64,000 nt of DNA from Sphaerothrix epifaneia (lineage in GTDB: Bacteria > Cyanobacteriota > Cyanobacteriia > Phormidesmidales > Phormidesmidaceae), in NCBI RefSeq assembly GCF_042788235.1, contig NZ_JBHZOL010000102.1, positions 15,437-79,436 of the forward strand. The letters are read 5' to 3'. The notes under the pieces are model-generated. The model did not search any database and had not been told where the DNA came from. It worked only from the letters and a program-made list of their open reading frames with translations. A program made the position numbers and the translations under genes. The first letter of the stretch is position 1. Each line of letters begins with the position of its first letter. Shown one piece after another: positions 34,115 to 43,378 of the stretch.

Positions 34115-35692
34115 TTAAGGCCAAAAAGTTTGAGCAAAGTTCACCAACCACTCCTTTATGTGGTACGTAGCCCGACAGTCGTCTTCGTTATAGCGCAGGA
34201 TAGCTTCTAAATAGGTGCGATCGCCCGTTGTCAGCCAGTCGTCATACCAGCAGATAGACTGCGCTCCATTCGCTCCCGCATCGCGCCAGTCAAAACCAAT
34301 CCAGCGGGCAATGTGTTTGAGAGCGTAGCTTTCAATTGGCAACGTTACAGCTTCACTAAAGCATTTGTGAACATCAACAAAGCGATTGAGCAAAGGCTGA
34401 ATTTCAGCCAAAGGGGTGCCAAATTCTTCAGCCAGTCGTTTAACCGTTTGGGCTTCGTAAGGGCAAAAATGATAAATTGGCGCTTCTGGATACTGCTGCA
34501 CCAAGTTCTTAAATTGCTCCCAAGCAGCTTGCTCTTGATCAGGATCTTCCGCTAGCAACGCATAAAAAGTTTCGCTCTGGCGGCGGCGATCGACTACCAA
34601 CACGCCATGCAAGTAAACTAAATTTTTGTCAGGAGCGGCTTCAATATCAAAGTAAAGCTCGATTTCAGTTGTCGGTAAATCTTCAGGCGCTAACGGAAAT
34701 CCGTAAGGACTGTGAGGAGAGAGACGGGCGATCGCTTTGTTCATCAACGCCGCCTGTGCCTGATGTACTAACTTTTCTGCCACCTGTTCGCCAAAACCGG
34801 GGAGGGAGGCCAACTGCGCGGGTTGTGCCTGCGACAGATCTCGCAGAGTTGTTAGATTAGCAGCCTGCAAATGCGTGTAGCGGGCGGGGGTAATTCCTGG
34901 GATGAGCGAAAGGTGATTTTGCTGTTTGGCTTCTTGATGACAGTAGCTAAACCAGTGACACAAATCGCAGCGACTATGGGAAATAAACACCTCAGGTATT
35001 TGAGGCTGGCTCAGGGTGGCAATGCAGGCTTGCAGCAGTTCTTCCATGCGCGGCAGTTGCTTGGGCAAGTCAATTTCGCACACTTTACTGCTACGCAAAA
35101 TCAAAAGACTGGTTTCTGGCCAGCGGCCTTGAACCTCAGCCAGCACATAGGCGTGAAAAGCCGCAATTAGCTGATACTCTAGCTTTGGCTTTTTACCAAA
35201 TTTGATATCAGCAGGTAAATAATGCCACTCGCCAAAGTAAGCGTTGCCCGGTTGGCGAATCAGCAAATCAGGGCTGCTGAGCAAGCTTAAGTTGGGCGCA
35301 ATCTCAAAAATTAAAACACCGCGACTGATGTAGTCTACTCCCTGCTCCATTAAACGATAGGTGGCGGCAGCTTGCTCAAGGCGATCGCCAGAGGGAGGTT
35401 CAGACAAAGGCTGATAGCTATGTAAAACGCTTTGGCGGTGCTCGGCGCTGTCTTGCCTAAGCTTGAGCAGATAGTCGTTCGCAGGAGCGCGTAAGCTGGT
35501 TTCACCGTGACGATCTAAAAAAGCCCGCCGACTACAGCGATGATATTGAAACAGGCAACTATCTGTAATCCAGCAGGGTTCGGCGTCAGGTTGAAGCTCC
35601 GTTGTCTGCAAATATCGTGGCAGTATTCTTGGTGGAACCGAGGTGGAACCCCCAGCTCCTGAAAAATAGGGCAGGGGGCAGCTAGCAGACAA
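34115..35692 (-). CDS. TM0106-family RecB-like nuclease with RNase H-like domain
   Basis: 525 residues. The N-terminal half is RecB/Cas4-like: ITDSCLFQYHRCSRRAFLD, a nuclease core with PDLLIRQ and LPADIKFGKKPKLEYQLI, and Cys-rich SRCDLCHWFSYC, suggesting an Fe-S cluster. Helix-hairpin-helix-like LASLPGFGEQVAEKLV follows. The C-terminal part has an exonuclease/RNase H-like fold with ELYFDIEAAPD, HFCPYEAQTVKRL and RYNEDDCRATYHI. The family is predicted to process nucleic acids, with no proven pathway. The first ~35 residues are low-quality, so the true start may lie inside. Nothing in the neighbourhood suggests a defence island. Confidence 0.85.
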   Translation of the reverse strand: MSASCPLPYFSGAGGSTSVPPRILPRYLQTTELQPDAEPCWITDSCLFQYHRCSRRAFLDRHGETSLRAPANDYLLKLRQDSAEHRQSVLHSYQPLSEPPSGDRLEQAAATYRLMEQGVDYISRGVLIFEIAPNLSLLSSPDLLIRQPGNAYFGEWHYLPADIKFGKKPKLEYQLIAAFHAYVLAEVQGRWPETSLLILRSSKVCEIDLPKQLPRMEELLQACIATLSQPQIPEVFISHSRCDLCHWFSYCHQEAKQQNHLSLIPGITPARYTHLQAANLTTLRDLSQAQPAQLASLPGFGEQVAEKLVHQAQAALMNKAIARLSPHSPYGFPLAPEDLPTTEIELYFDIEAAPDKNLVYLHGVLVVDRRRQSETFYALLAEDPDQEQAAWEQFKNLVQQYPEAPIYHFCPYEAQTVKRLAEEFGTPLAEIQPLLNRFVDVHKCFSEAVTLPIESYALKHIARWIGFDWRDAGANGAQSICWYDDWLTTGDRTYLEAILRYNEDDCRATYHIKEWLVNFAQTFWP

Positions 35693-35913
35693 AGGTTTCT
35701 AAACTAACGCTAACAGAGAAAAGAATCGTCTGAAGCACGCTTGACCGAAATGGCATAGACAAAGAAGAGAAAAGACTAAGTTGCCACAATGACCGCTCCC
35801 TTTCAACGATACATCATTCATCTGACAATGCTTACTTTCCAGCGAGTATTCTTTAGCCGGAAAACACAGGTTAAAGTGAAAAATGAACGGCTCACCCACT
35901 TTTGACAAAAGCT

Positions 35914-37137
35914 ATGTCAGCTTCTTCTGCCTCTTTACCAGGGCCAGCAATGACCAAGATTCACCGCCAGCAGTTTCTGGCGCTGAACAACAAGCGCTAT
36001 TTCAATTATGGGGGGCAAGGCCCAATTGCCCAGGCGGCCTTAGAAGCGATTCATGAAGCGCAGCAGCAGGTGCAGCAGAGGGGGCCTTTTGCCCAAAGCG
36101 TTAACCAGTGGATTAGCGAAACAGCAGCAGCAACGCGACAGAGTATCGCCACTGAATTAGGCACACAGCCTGACGCGATCGCTTTAACTGAAAACGTCAC
36201 TGTCGGTTGTAATATCGCGCTGTGGGGTATCTCCTGGAAAGCTGGCGACCATATTTTACTGAGCGACTGTGAGCATCCGGGTGTGATTGCGGCCATTGCC
36301 GAAATTAGCCGTCGTTTTCAGGTAGAAGTGACTGTTTGCCCAATTTTAGGAACGGAAAACCCAGCAACAATCGCTGAAACCTTAGCCCAGCATCTGACTG
36401 AAAAAACGCGGTTGTTGGTTATTAGTCATATTCTCTGGAACACAGGGCAGGTGTTACCTTTAGCAGAAATTATCAACCGCTGCCATGCCCATACTCCAGA
36501 ACCTGTTTGGGTCTTGGTAGATGCAGCGCAGTCCGTTGGCATGCTGCCTTTGAATTTAACAGCGTTGCCGGTAGATTTTTATGCGTTTACCGGGCACAAG
36601 TGGTGGTGTGGGCCGGCTGGCATTGGCGGCTTGTATGTTCGCCCTGACCGCCTAGAACAGTTGCAACCGACCTTTGTTGGATGGCGCAGCATTACGCTAG
36701 ACAGTTCTGGCAATCCAACTGGCTGGAAGCCGAATGCTCAACGCTTTGAAGTGGCTACTGCCGATTACCCTTTGCTAGCAGGCTTAAAGACGGCGATCGC
36801 GATTCAAAACCAGTGGGGAACGGCCGAACAGCGCTATCAGCGGATTTGTCAGCTCAGCCAGCAGCTTTGGCAGCAACTCAAGGCGCTGCCAGCTATACGT
36901 TGCCTGTGTACGACCCCGCCCCCTTCAGGTCTGGTTTCTTTTCAAATTCAATCGTCAGTCGGCTCTCACCGGGAACTGCAAACCCAACTGGTGCAACATC
37001 TAGAAAAACAGGGGTTTTTCCTTCGCACGCTGCTCAATCCGCATAGTGTTAGAGCCTGCGTCCACTACCTCAGTTTAGAAAGTGAGGTTGATCAACTGAC
37101 CCACGCGATCGCAGACTTTTTAGCAGCCCATTCTTGA
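35914..37137 (+). CDS. L-cysteine/cystine lyase C-DES-like (class V aminotransferase fold)
   Basis: 407 residues from ATG 35914 (an upstream TTG adds four). A PLP fold with YFNYGGQGPIAQAALEAI, TENVTVGCNIALWGI, SDCEHPGVIAAI, HILWNTGQVLPL, the cofactor Asp in VDAAQSVG, Schiff-base Lys229 in FTGHKWWCGPAG, and GWRSIT. This pattern closely follows the Synechocystis C-DES enzyme, which splits cystine or cysteine to pyruvate, ammonia and sulfide or persulfide and can feed Fe-S assembly. The downstream histidine-kinase gene begins within 2 bp of the stop, which implies one operon. Confidence 0.87.
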   Translation: MSASSASLPGPAMTKIHRQQFLALNNKRYFNYGGQGPIAQAALEAIHEAQQQVQQRGPFAQSVNQWISETAAATRQSIATELGTQPDAIALTENVTVGCNIALWGISWKAGDHILLSDCEHPGVIAAIAEISRRFQVEVTVCPILGTENPATIAETLAQHLTEKTRLLVISHILWNTGQVLPLAEIINRCHAHTPEPVWVLVDAAQSVGMLPLNLTALPVDFYAFTGHKWWCGPAGIGGLYVRPDRLEQLQPTFVGWRSITLDSSGNPTGWKPNAQRFEVATADYPLLAGLKTAIAIQNQWGTAEQRYQRICQLSQQLWQQLKALPAIRCLCTTPPPSGLVSFQIQSSVGSHRELQTQLVQHLEKQGFFLRTLLNPHSVRACVHYLSLESEVDQLTHAIADFLAAHS

Positions 37138-37139
37138 GC

Positions 37140-38324
37140 ATGAATATTGGTCAATCCCTTTTGGATAAAAGTCAGCAGGTCATCCAAGACTGGATCAGTT
37201 CGGTTGACCAAGAAGAAAGCATTCAAAGTAGCCACGATCTCAGTCGGCAAGCAATGCTAGATAGCCTGCCTAATCTGCTCAAAGCAATGGCCCGTACCTT
37301 AGATGATCAGTCAGCGACTGATCTGCAACAACTGGCTGAAACGGGTGTTGAACACGGCAACCATCGGGCTGAACAGGGGTTCAACGCGGAAGAAGTAGCA
37401 ACGGAATATCGCCTGCTGCGGCAGGTGATTTTGACCCATCTCGAAGCTGATCTATTGCAGCTACCACAAACCCAACTGCTTTCAAGTGTACGCAAGATCG
37501 ACTTACTCCTAGACGTAGTCATTGGTCAGTGTTTCAAGTGCTACGCCGACAACCGCCTGCGAGAGTTAGAAGATATCCGCGGCCAAATGCTCTTGACCAA
37601 TCAAGAACTCGATCGCTTAATTACTTCTCAGCAAGAAGACATTGTGCATCTCGCTCACGACCTCAAAAGTCCGCTGACAGCAATTATTGGCTTCTCCGAC
37701 TTATTTTTAAGACAGCAGCGTAAAAGCGAACAAGATAGCAGTTCTCCCCAAAATCTTCGCAGTATCGAGCAAGTCTTAGGCAATGCTCGACGCTTGTTAC
37801 ACATTATCAACGATGCTTTAGAGCTAGCCCGCTATCGATCCGGTAAGCTCAAGCTCACCCCCGCCCCCAATAGCGTTGCGCTTCTGTTAGACGAGGTGGT
37901 GGCTGCTTTAGAACCGCTGGCTCAGCGCAAAAACCTCGACCTTAAAATTAACAATACCTTTCCAGAGCAAGCTATCTGGATTGACGCTTTGCGGTTTCAA
38001 CAGCTCCTGACTAATTTGGTGAGCAACGCAATTCGCTACACCGAAACCGGCAGTGTGACCATTACCTGCCAGCAGCAGGCAGAAGATAGGTTTACCCTTT
38101 CAGTTACCGATACAGGTTTAGGTATCAGCCCAGAAGAGCAGGCTCACATTTTCGAGCCGTATTATCGTGGCGAGCATGGCCTGCAACTCTCAGACAGCAC
38201 AGGACTAGGACTCGCGATTGTGGCTCAGGTTGTTGAGCTATTGCGAGGCAAAATCAGTGTTCAATCTAATTGTGAACAGGGAACAACGTTTGGGGTTGAG
38301 CTACCGCTGCAATGGGCCGAATAA
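37140..38324 (+). CDS. RsbRD-like N-terminal sensor histidine kinase
   Basis: 394 residues from ATG 37140, 2 bp after the C-DES stop. The N-terminal ~140 residues form an all-helical module like the RsbRD/RsbU sensory domain (QVIQDWISSVDQEESIQ ... EEVATEYRLLRQVILTHLEADL). After a coiled coil comes the HisKA H-box with phospho-acceptor His173 (VHLAHDLKSPLTA), then an intact ATPase: N-box NLVSNAIRYT, DTGLGISPEEQAHIFEPYYRG and STGLGLAIVAQVV. No membrane helix, so a cytosolic kinase. Translational coupling with the cysteine lyase suggests it senses sulfur or redox state, but that is inference. No response regulator is adjacent. Confidence 0.88.
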   Translation: MNIGQSLLDKSQQVIQDWISSVDQEESIQSSHDLSRQAMLDSLPNLLKAMARTLDDQSATDLQQLAETGVEHGNHRAEQGFNAEEVATEYRLLRQVILTHLEADLLQLPQTQLLSSVRKIDLLLDVVIGQCFKCYADNRLRELEDIRGQMLLTNQELDRLITSQQEDIVHLAHDLKSPLTAIIGFSDLFLRQQRKSEQDSSSPQNLRSIEQVLGNARRLLHIINDALELARYRSGKLKLTPAPNSVALLLDEVVAALEPLAQRKNLDLKINNTFPEQAIWIDALRFQQLLTNLVSNAIRYTETGSVTITCQQQAEDRFTLSVTDTGLGISPEEQAHIFEPYYRGEHGLQLSDSTGLGLAIVAQVVELLRGKISVQSNCEQGTTFGVELPLQWAE

Positions 38325-38355
38325 TCAGCCAAAGCCAGCCAGACATAAAGCGCCA

Positions 38356-38649
38356 CTAATCGGATTCAGCCAATATCTTCGGCACCTTGAAAAAGCTCTC
38401 CTCGCGATCGGGAGCGCGGCTGAGTAAATCTTCCCGCTCCGCAAAAGACTGTAGCTGATCGGCACGGGTGATGTTGCTGACTTCAATAGCGCGAGTAGTA
38501 GGCTCAACCGCTTCCGTGTTGAGTTCGTTCAGCTGCTCAAAGTAGTCCAAAATGTCGTTCAACTGCCCGGTAAATTGTTGTTCTTCGGCTGGTGACAGTT
38601 CTAGGCGGGCTAAGTGGGCAACTTTGCGAACTTGTTCTAAATCAATCAT
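38356..38649 (-). CDS. gatC: Asp/Glu-tRNA amidotransferase subunit C
   Basis: 97 residues, the normal GatC size. It begins MIDLEQVRKVAHLARLELSPAEEQQF with GQLNDILDYFEQLNELNT following, then the conserved late segment LRADQL-equivalent (ITRADQLQSFAEREDLLSRAP) and the C-terminal FFKVPKIL. GatC wraps and stabilises GatA and GatB in the enzyme that amidates Glu-tRNA-Gln, and Asp-tRNA-Asn in some species. gatA and gatB are not in the window, which is common in cyanobacteria. Confidence 0.94.
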   Translation of the reverse strand: MIDLEQVRKVAHLARLELSPAEEQQFTGQLNDILDYFEQLNELNTEAVEPTTRAIEVSNITRADQLQSFAEREDLLSRAPDREESFFKVPKILAESD

Positions 38650-38686
38650 GGGAGGATGAGAAAGCGTGCTGGCTAAAGAGAATGAA

Positions 38687-38702
38687 CCCCAAAAAGTTGG
38701 GG
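38687..38702 (-). terminator. Possible terminator of ycf3
   Basis: CCCCAA (38687-38692) pairs with TTGGGG (38697-38702) around a 4-nt loop, about 80 bp past the ycf3 stop. Read on the minus strand, the tail is moderately T-rich (TTCATTCTCTTT). It could equally lie in the gatC leader. Confidence 0.4.
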
Positions 38703-38779
38703 AAAGGGCACTAGCGGATAAGCAGAAAATAATGAGTTCTGTAGACGTTTGCAGGTCTTGGCTACGGGTTGAAAATGCT

Positions 38780-39301
38780 TTAGTAAAAAATATCTGCCTT
38801 CATCCGTCCCGTATTTTTCAGCCAGTTTTGCGCTTCGATGTAGTTGTTGGGGGCAATCGTGATGGCTTCGAGCCAGTAAGCTGCGGCCTGGTCGTATTGT
38901 TCATTGGCGGTTTGGGTATCGCCTTCTGCCTCAGCTTGTTCACCCCGATAGTGGTGAATGACGGCCATGTTATTGAGGGCTTGGGGCATCCGAGGATTGA
39001 GCGTTAGAGCCGATTGGTATTGCTCTAACGCTTTATCGTGTTCGCCATTGCTGGCGTGGATCAAACCCATGTTGTAAAGGATAAAGCTGCGATCGTAGGG
39101 ATTTTCTTCTAGCTTTAGGGCTTCTTGGTAGTTTTGCATGGCTTCTGCATACTCGCCATCTGCTTGAGCTGACATGCCATCGCGATAGTAGGCGAAGGCT
39201 TCTTTGGCGCTTTGCTTCGTCGGCATCAGCTTAAGAATCAGATCTGCCATGACGGTAAAGGATTTGTCGATGAAATTATCGTTGCGCTGAGTCCTAGGCA
39301 T
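38780..39301 (-). CDS. ycf3: Photosystem I assembly protein Ycf3
   Basis: 173 residues, matching the family's usual length and its very conserved start MPRTQRNDNFIDKSFTVMAD. Three TPR units follow: AFAYYRDGMSAQADGEYAEAM, SFILYNMGLIHASNGEHDKAL and ALNNMAVIHHYRGEQAEAEG. The end is NNYIEAQNWLKNTGRM. Ycf3 is a thylakoid-associated chaperone that binds PsaA/PsaB and assembles photosystem I. Single gene. Confidence 0.97.
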   Translation of the reverse strand: MPRTQRNDNFIDKSFTVMADLILKLMPTKQSAKEAFAYYRDGMSAQADGEYAEAMQNYQEALKLEENPYDRSFILYNMGLIHASNGEHDKALEQYQSALTLNPRMPQALNNMAVIHHYRGEQAEAEGDTQTANEQYDQAAAYWLEAITIAPNNYIEAQNWLKNTGRMKADIFY

Positions 39302-39456
39302 AGGGGTCCTCTGCAGATATCACACAAGTAAATCGCGACGAACAAGATGCCCTGTCAATGTAGCCACTGGCAGGCCAAAGCTGTGTTTTTCTACTTTAGC
39401 GTCGATGGGTAGGGGTTGGAAGTGCTTGTTACAGAGTCGGCATACAGAACAGACCG

Positions 39457-39906
39457 CTATGAAGACGAAATGGACTGCTTGAAGCTAAGGAACTGATGCA
39501 GACAGTTAACCAGGTCTTCTAAGGTTTGTAGCTGGGTTTCGTCAAAGGTATCGCTGATGTCGATGCCGAAGGTGGCACAAAAGTCGTCGCAAAGGGCAAT
39601 AGACCAGTCAAACCAGCAAACTGAAGGAAATTGTAGGTCTTCGACTAGGCGATCGCTAGGGCGCAGTCGTCCGGTTTCTAAGCCAGAGTAATCTTGCAGA
39701 TGGATATAAACAAACCGAATCAAGTCTAAGCAGATGGCTTGAGGATGAGCAGCGCTACCCTGCCAGTAATTTCTAAACCACGTTTCTAAGCTAAGGCGAT
39801 CGCGCGATCGCAAAGACTGATTAACCTGGCGTCGTAGCTGTAAATCAGGGCTGAGATCATGGTAGGTACTGATGCTGAAATAAAGGTTTCTGAGCTTCTG
39901 CCACAT
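39457..39906 (-). CDS. ACP-like helical protein with degenerate carrier motif
   Basis: 149 residues, no signal peptide or membrane helix. The N-terminal ~60 residues are helical and basic (LRNLYFSIST ... LSLETWFRNYW). The C-terminal ~70 residues follow the layout of acyl carrier proteins: RPSDRLVEDLQFPSV where ACPs have T..F.EDLGADSL, then helix II/III (WSIALCDDFCATFGIDISD) and TLEDLVNCLHQFL. The Ser that would carry phosphopantetheine is kept, but the preceding Asp is Pro, so modification is doubtful. I do not recognise a named family. Isolated gene. Confidence 0.65.
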   Translation of the reverse strand: MWQKLRNLYFSISTYHDLSPDLQLRRQVNQSLRSRDRLSLETWFRNYWQGSAAHPQAICLDLIRFVYIHLQDYSGLETGRLRPSDRLVEDLQFPSVCWFDWSIALCDDFCATFGIDISDTFDETQLQTLEDLVNCLHQFLSFKQSISSS

Positions 39907-40030
39907 GGGTTCAAACGGCTTCGCATTAGCAGCTCAAGCCTCTTCTACAGTATGCCCTGGCAGTTTAGCTCACCAACCCGTACGCTTCGGACCCGCCACT
40001 GGCGCAATAGCGTTGGTTCAGACCAAGTTG

Positions 40031-41740
40031 CTATTGCGATCGCAGTAGCTTTTGCATATCTGGCTCAGCTAAAGGCGGGCTAACAAAGTTACCCTGCACC
40101 ATATCGCAATCATTGGCAATCAAAAAATCCAGTTCGTGGGGAGTTTCCACCCCTTCAGCAATGACGCTTAGCTCTAGGTCGTGAGCCATTTGAATCACCG
40201 CTGTTAAGATGGCAATATTTTTGGTGTCGGCAGTCACCCCCCGGACAAAGCAGTTGTCAATTTTGAGCATGTCAATGGGCAACTGTTTGAGGTAGCTCAA
40301 AGAAGAATAGCCAGTGCCAAAGTCATCGATTGCAATACAAAGACCCAGCGCTTTGAGTTCTTTAAGCACACGCACAGCCGTTTCAGTATCTTGCATTAGC
40401 GCAGTTTCGGTGAGTTCTAGCTCTAAACAGTTGGGAGCTAATTCCGTTTCAGACAAAACTTGAGCGATTGTACGAGTCAAGTGCGGCTGATTAAATTGCA
40501 CGCTAGATAAATTAACGGCAATCCGTATCGACGGCAACCCGCCCTGCTGCCAGACCCGCGCCTGCTGGCAAACGGTGCGCAAAATCCATTCGCCAATCGG
40601 TACAATTAGCCCAGTTTCTTCGGCCAGCGGAATAAACTGGCTAGGAGAGATATAGCCCTGTTCGGGATGGCACCAGCGAATTAAAGCTTCTGCCCCAATA
40701 ATCTTGCCCGATTTGAGTTGCTTTTGGGGCTGATAGTAAACTTCAAATTCTTGTCGCTCTAGCGCATATCGAAGCCAGGTTTCTAGCACAATTTCATCAC
40801 TAGAAACCACAGGCATATCGGTACGGTAGAACTGATAGTAGTGGCTTTTTTGCTGCTTGGCCCAGTCTAAAGCGGCATCAGCCTGACGCAGAAGGACGTT
40901 GATATCTTGCGTATCTTCCGGATAAAGGGCGATACCAATGCTGGTTGTCAGAAAGACCTCCTGACCTGGCAAAGAAAACGGGCGCGAAAGACAGTCAATA
41001 ATTTCTTCTGAAATCTCTACAACTGCCTGACGATTGTCAAAAGCGGTGAGCAAAACGGCAAACTGATTCCCCGTCAGACGGGCAATGGTTGCATGTTTGG
41101 GCAAGCAGGCCGTTAGACGCTGGGCGGTTGCTTGCAAAAGCGAATCTCCGGCGGGGTATCCCATCACGTTGTTGACTTGCCGCAGGCGATCGAGGCTGAC
41201 AGAAATTAAGGCCACAGGCTGATTCTGCTGCAGTGCTTTTTCAACTGATTGAGACAAACGCTGATACAGCAGCCGATGGTTGGGGAGATCGGTGAGGCTG
41301 TCGTAGTGGGCCAAGCGATTGAGGCGCTCTGCCGTATGGCGCAAAATGTTGACATAACGCTCAGTAATGGCATTTTGCTTGTCTAGGCGAGCCGCGATCG
41401 CAGAAAGCAGTTCGGCTTCTGTAAATGGCTTAACCAAGCAGTCATCTGCTCCCAATTCCATGCTTTTGCGCAGGTAAGGGGCATCAGCGCGATCGCTAAG
41501 TAAAATAAAGGGTAAGATTGCCAGTTCAGGGTCTTGCTGTATCTGGGTTAGCACCGCATGGCCTGCCATATCCCCTAGGGCTGCAGCGCAAACAATCAAA
41601 TCAGGACATTGTTCGGCTGCAAGCTGAATTCCAGAATGACCATCGCCAGCCGCTGTGACGATATACCCTTCGGCTTCGAGCAGTTGTTGTAACCTCTCTC
41701 TCGCTGCAACCTCATTTTCAATCACAAGAATTTTCTGCAT
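40031..41740 (-). CDS. REC-GGDEF-EAL protein with only the EAL domain intact
   Basis: 569 residues from ATG 41740; an upstream TTG would add 11. The receiver (1-120) has Ala (bases 41585-41587) where the phospho-acceptor Asp should be, and ENE in place of the acidic DD, although Lys in CLVKPF remains. The GGDEF domain (~140-300) has the DSLTDLPNH start but TGNQF at the catalytic loop, so cyclase activity is unlikely. The EAL domain is complete: EAL at 351-353, then VNLSS, ELTET, IDDFGTGYSSLSYL, LKID, EGVET and MVQG. It should therefore be a c-di-GMP phosphodiesterase, with the GGDEF remnant possibly binding GTP. Confidence 0.88.
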   Translation of the reverse strand: MQKILVIENEVAARERLQQLLEAEGYIVTAAGDGHSGIQLAAEQCPDLIVCAAALGDMAGHAVLTQIQQDPELAILPFILLSDRADAPYLRKSMELGADDCLVKPFTEAELLSAIAARLDKQNAITERYVNILRHTAERLNRLAHYDSLTDLPNHRLLYQRLSQSVEKALQQNQPVALISVSLDRLRQVNNVMGYPAGDSLLQATAQRLTACLPKHATIARLTGNQFAVLLTAFDNRQAVVEISEEIIDCLSRPFSLPGQEVFLTTSIGIALYPEDTQDINVLLRQADAALDWAKQQKSHYYQFYRTDMPVVSSDEIVLETWLRYALERQEFEVYYQPQKQLKSGKIIGAEALIRWCHPEQGYISPSQFIPLAEETGLIVPIGEWILRTVCQQARVWQQGGLPSIRIAVNLSSVQFNQPHLTRTIAQVLSETELAPNCLELELTETALMQDTETAVRVLKELKALGLCIAIDDFGTGYSSLSYLKQLPIDMLKIDNCFVRGVTADTKNIAILTAVIQMAHDLELSVIAEGVETPHELDFLIANDCDMVQGNFVSPPLAEPDMQKLLRSQ

Positions 41741-41971
41741 GGATGCTACTAAGTGCTGGAGCCTCCGCTGCAAGAAAGAAAGGTCAATCGTTGGGCTTTA
41801 GACAAGTAGACGTGTGTGTACACCTGAACAATTCATCTCTGTTGTCAATGGAAAAACCTGAAAACAGGCTGAAGAGCGATAAGCCAAAAAATATTTAGCC
41901 CAGGGAGCAGGCCATTGATTGCGCACCCTGTCTAAATCCTGGCTAGATACTGCCTAATAATACTTACTAAA

Positions 41972-43324
41972 TTAAGCCGGATGACAAATCTTTGCCAAGG
42001 TCTTAGTAAAGTCAGGATATGAAACAGCCGCTGCTTCTGCCCGTTGAATTGAAGTTGTTCCGGTTGCTCTTAAAGCTGCGATCGCTAGGCTCATTGCAAT
42101 CCGATGGTCAGTATAACTGTCTACCTGACTTCCTTGAAGGGAGGTTCCCCCCTCAATTTCCAGGCCATCGGCATGCTCAATTACATTGGCTCCAAGTTTT
42201 TGCAACTGAGAGGCCATAACTGCAAGGCGATCGCTTTCTTTTACCCGTAGTTCAGCCGCATCTTGAATCAAAGTTTTGCCTTGAGCAAACAAGGCAGCAA
42301 CTGCCAGAATCGGCACTTCATCAATCATGCGAGGAATCAGGCTACCTGCTAGCCTACAGCCTCGAAGCGGTCGATAGCGAACCCGTAAGTCTGCGACAGG
42401 TTCACCCGTCACTAAACGCTCATTTTCTAAGGTAATATCAGCGTCCATCAAGGCTAGGGCATCCAGAATACCCGTGCGGGTAGGATTAACACCTACATTC
42501 TCAATCACTAGCTCAGACTCAGGCGTAATGGCAGCAGCCACAAGCCAAAAAGCGGCTGAACTGATGTCACCCGGTACAATCACCGTTTGCCCCGTTAGCT
42601 GGGCTGGCCCCGCAAGCGTTACCCGGCACTGTTCGGGATCGACGCTTAGATCAGCGCCAAAAGCACGCAACATACGTTCGCTGTGATCGCGCGAAAGGCT
42701 GGGTTCGCTGACGCTGGTTGAGCCTGCGATCATCAGCCCCGCCAGTAAAATACAGGACTTTACCTGGGCAGATGCAATCGGAGAAGCATAGTGAATCGGG
42801 TTTAATGACTGACCTTTAATGGCCAAAGGGGCGAGCGAATTTCCCTGACGACCCCAGATTTTGGCTCCCATTTGGGTGAGGGGCTGTACCACCCGCGACA
42901 TCGGACGCGATCGCAGCGAATCATCCCCGGTAACGGTGAAAAAGCGATCGGGTTGAGCGGCTAATAACCCTAGCATTAACCGTAGCGTTGTCCCAGAATT
43001 ACCAGCGTCTAAAACGTTGGTGGGTTCCTGCAAATTGCCCACGCCTAGCCCTTGTACGCTAATCCACTCGGCTTCTAAGTCTGAAATTTTTGCACCCATA
43101 GCTTGAAAGCAGCGAGCGGTACTATAAGGGTCTTCGCCTAGCAGCAGCCCTTTGATTCGGGTTTCGCCCTGGGCGATCGCCCCTAGCATCAAAGCTCGGT
43201 GAGAAATCGATTTGTCCCCTGGGACTTGAATTCGTCCTTGCAGTGCCAAACCGCCGCTTGGCACTGCAATGGTTAAAACGTGGTGCGGCAATGCCTCTGT
43301 CAGATGAACGATAGCAGCAGACAT
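41972..43324 (-). CDS. aroA: 3-phosphoshikimate 1-carboxyvinyltransferase (EPSP synthase)
   Basis: 450 residues. Hallmarks are VPGDKSISHRALMLGAIA near the N-terminus, the PEP-site loop LDAGNSGTTLRLMLG, RDHSERMLRAFGA, and the C-terminal KESDRLAVMASQLQKLGA and TDHRIAMSLAIAAL. It condenses shikimate-3-phosphate with PEP in the shikimate route to aromatic amino acids and, here, also to quinone and tocopherol head groups. The N-terminus has an extra ~20 residues before the first domain. The PEP-loop Gly and the usual Arg/Lys set are intact. Confidence 0.96.
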   Translation of the reverse strand: MSAAIVHLTEALPHHVLTIAVPSGGLALQGRIQVPGDKSISHRALMLGAIAQGETRIKGLLLGEDPYSTARCFQAMGAKISDLEAEWISVQGLGVGNLQEPTNVLDAGNSGTTLRLMLGLLAAQPDRFFTVTGDDSLRSRPMSRVVQPLTQMGAKIWGRQGNSLAPLAIKGQSLNPIHYASPIASAQVKSCILLAGLMIAGSTSVSEPSLSRDHSERMLRAFGADLSVDPEQCRVTLAGPAQLTGQTVIVPGDISSAAFWLVAAAITPESELVIENVGVNPTRTGILDALALMDADITLENERLVTGEPVADLRVRYRPLRGCRLAGSLIPRMIDEVPILAVAALFAQGKTLIQDAAELRVKESDRLAVMASQLQKLGANVIEHADGLEIEGGTSLQGSQVDSYTDHRIAMSLAIAALRATGTTSIQRAEAAAVSYPDFTKTLAKICHPA

Positions 43325-43378
43325 GAATTCACAGCTCTATACAGGCGCTTGTGATTTTACCCCTTTCTGCCGATGTTC

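Noticed and set aside
34115..35692. RecB/Cas4-like domain considered as part of a CRISPR-Cas or defence system
   Set aside because: No repeats, cas genes or defence genes are nearby, and the C-terminal RNase H-like half places it in the TM0106 family.
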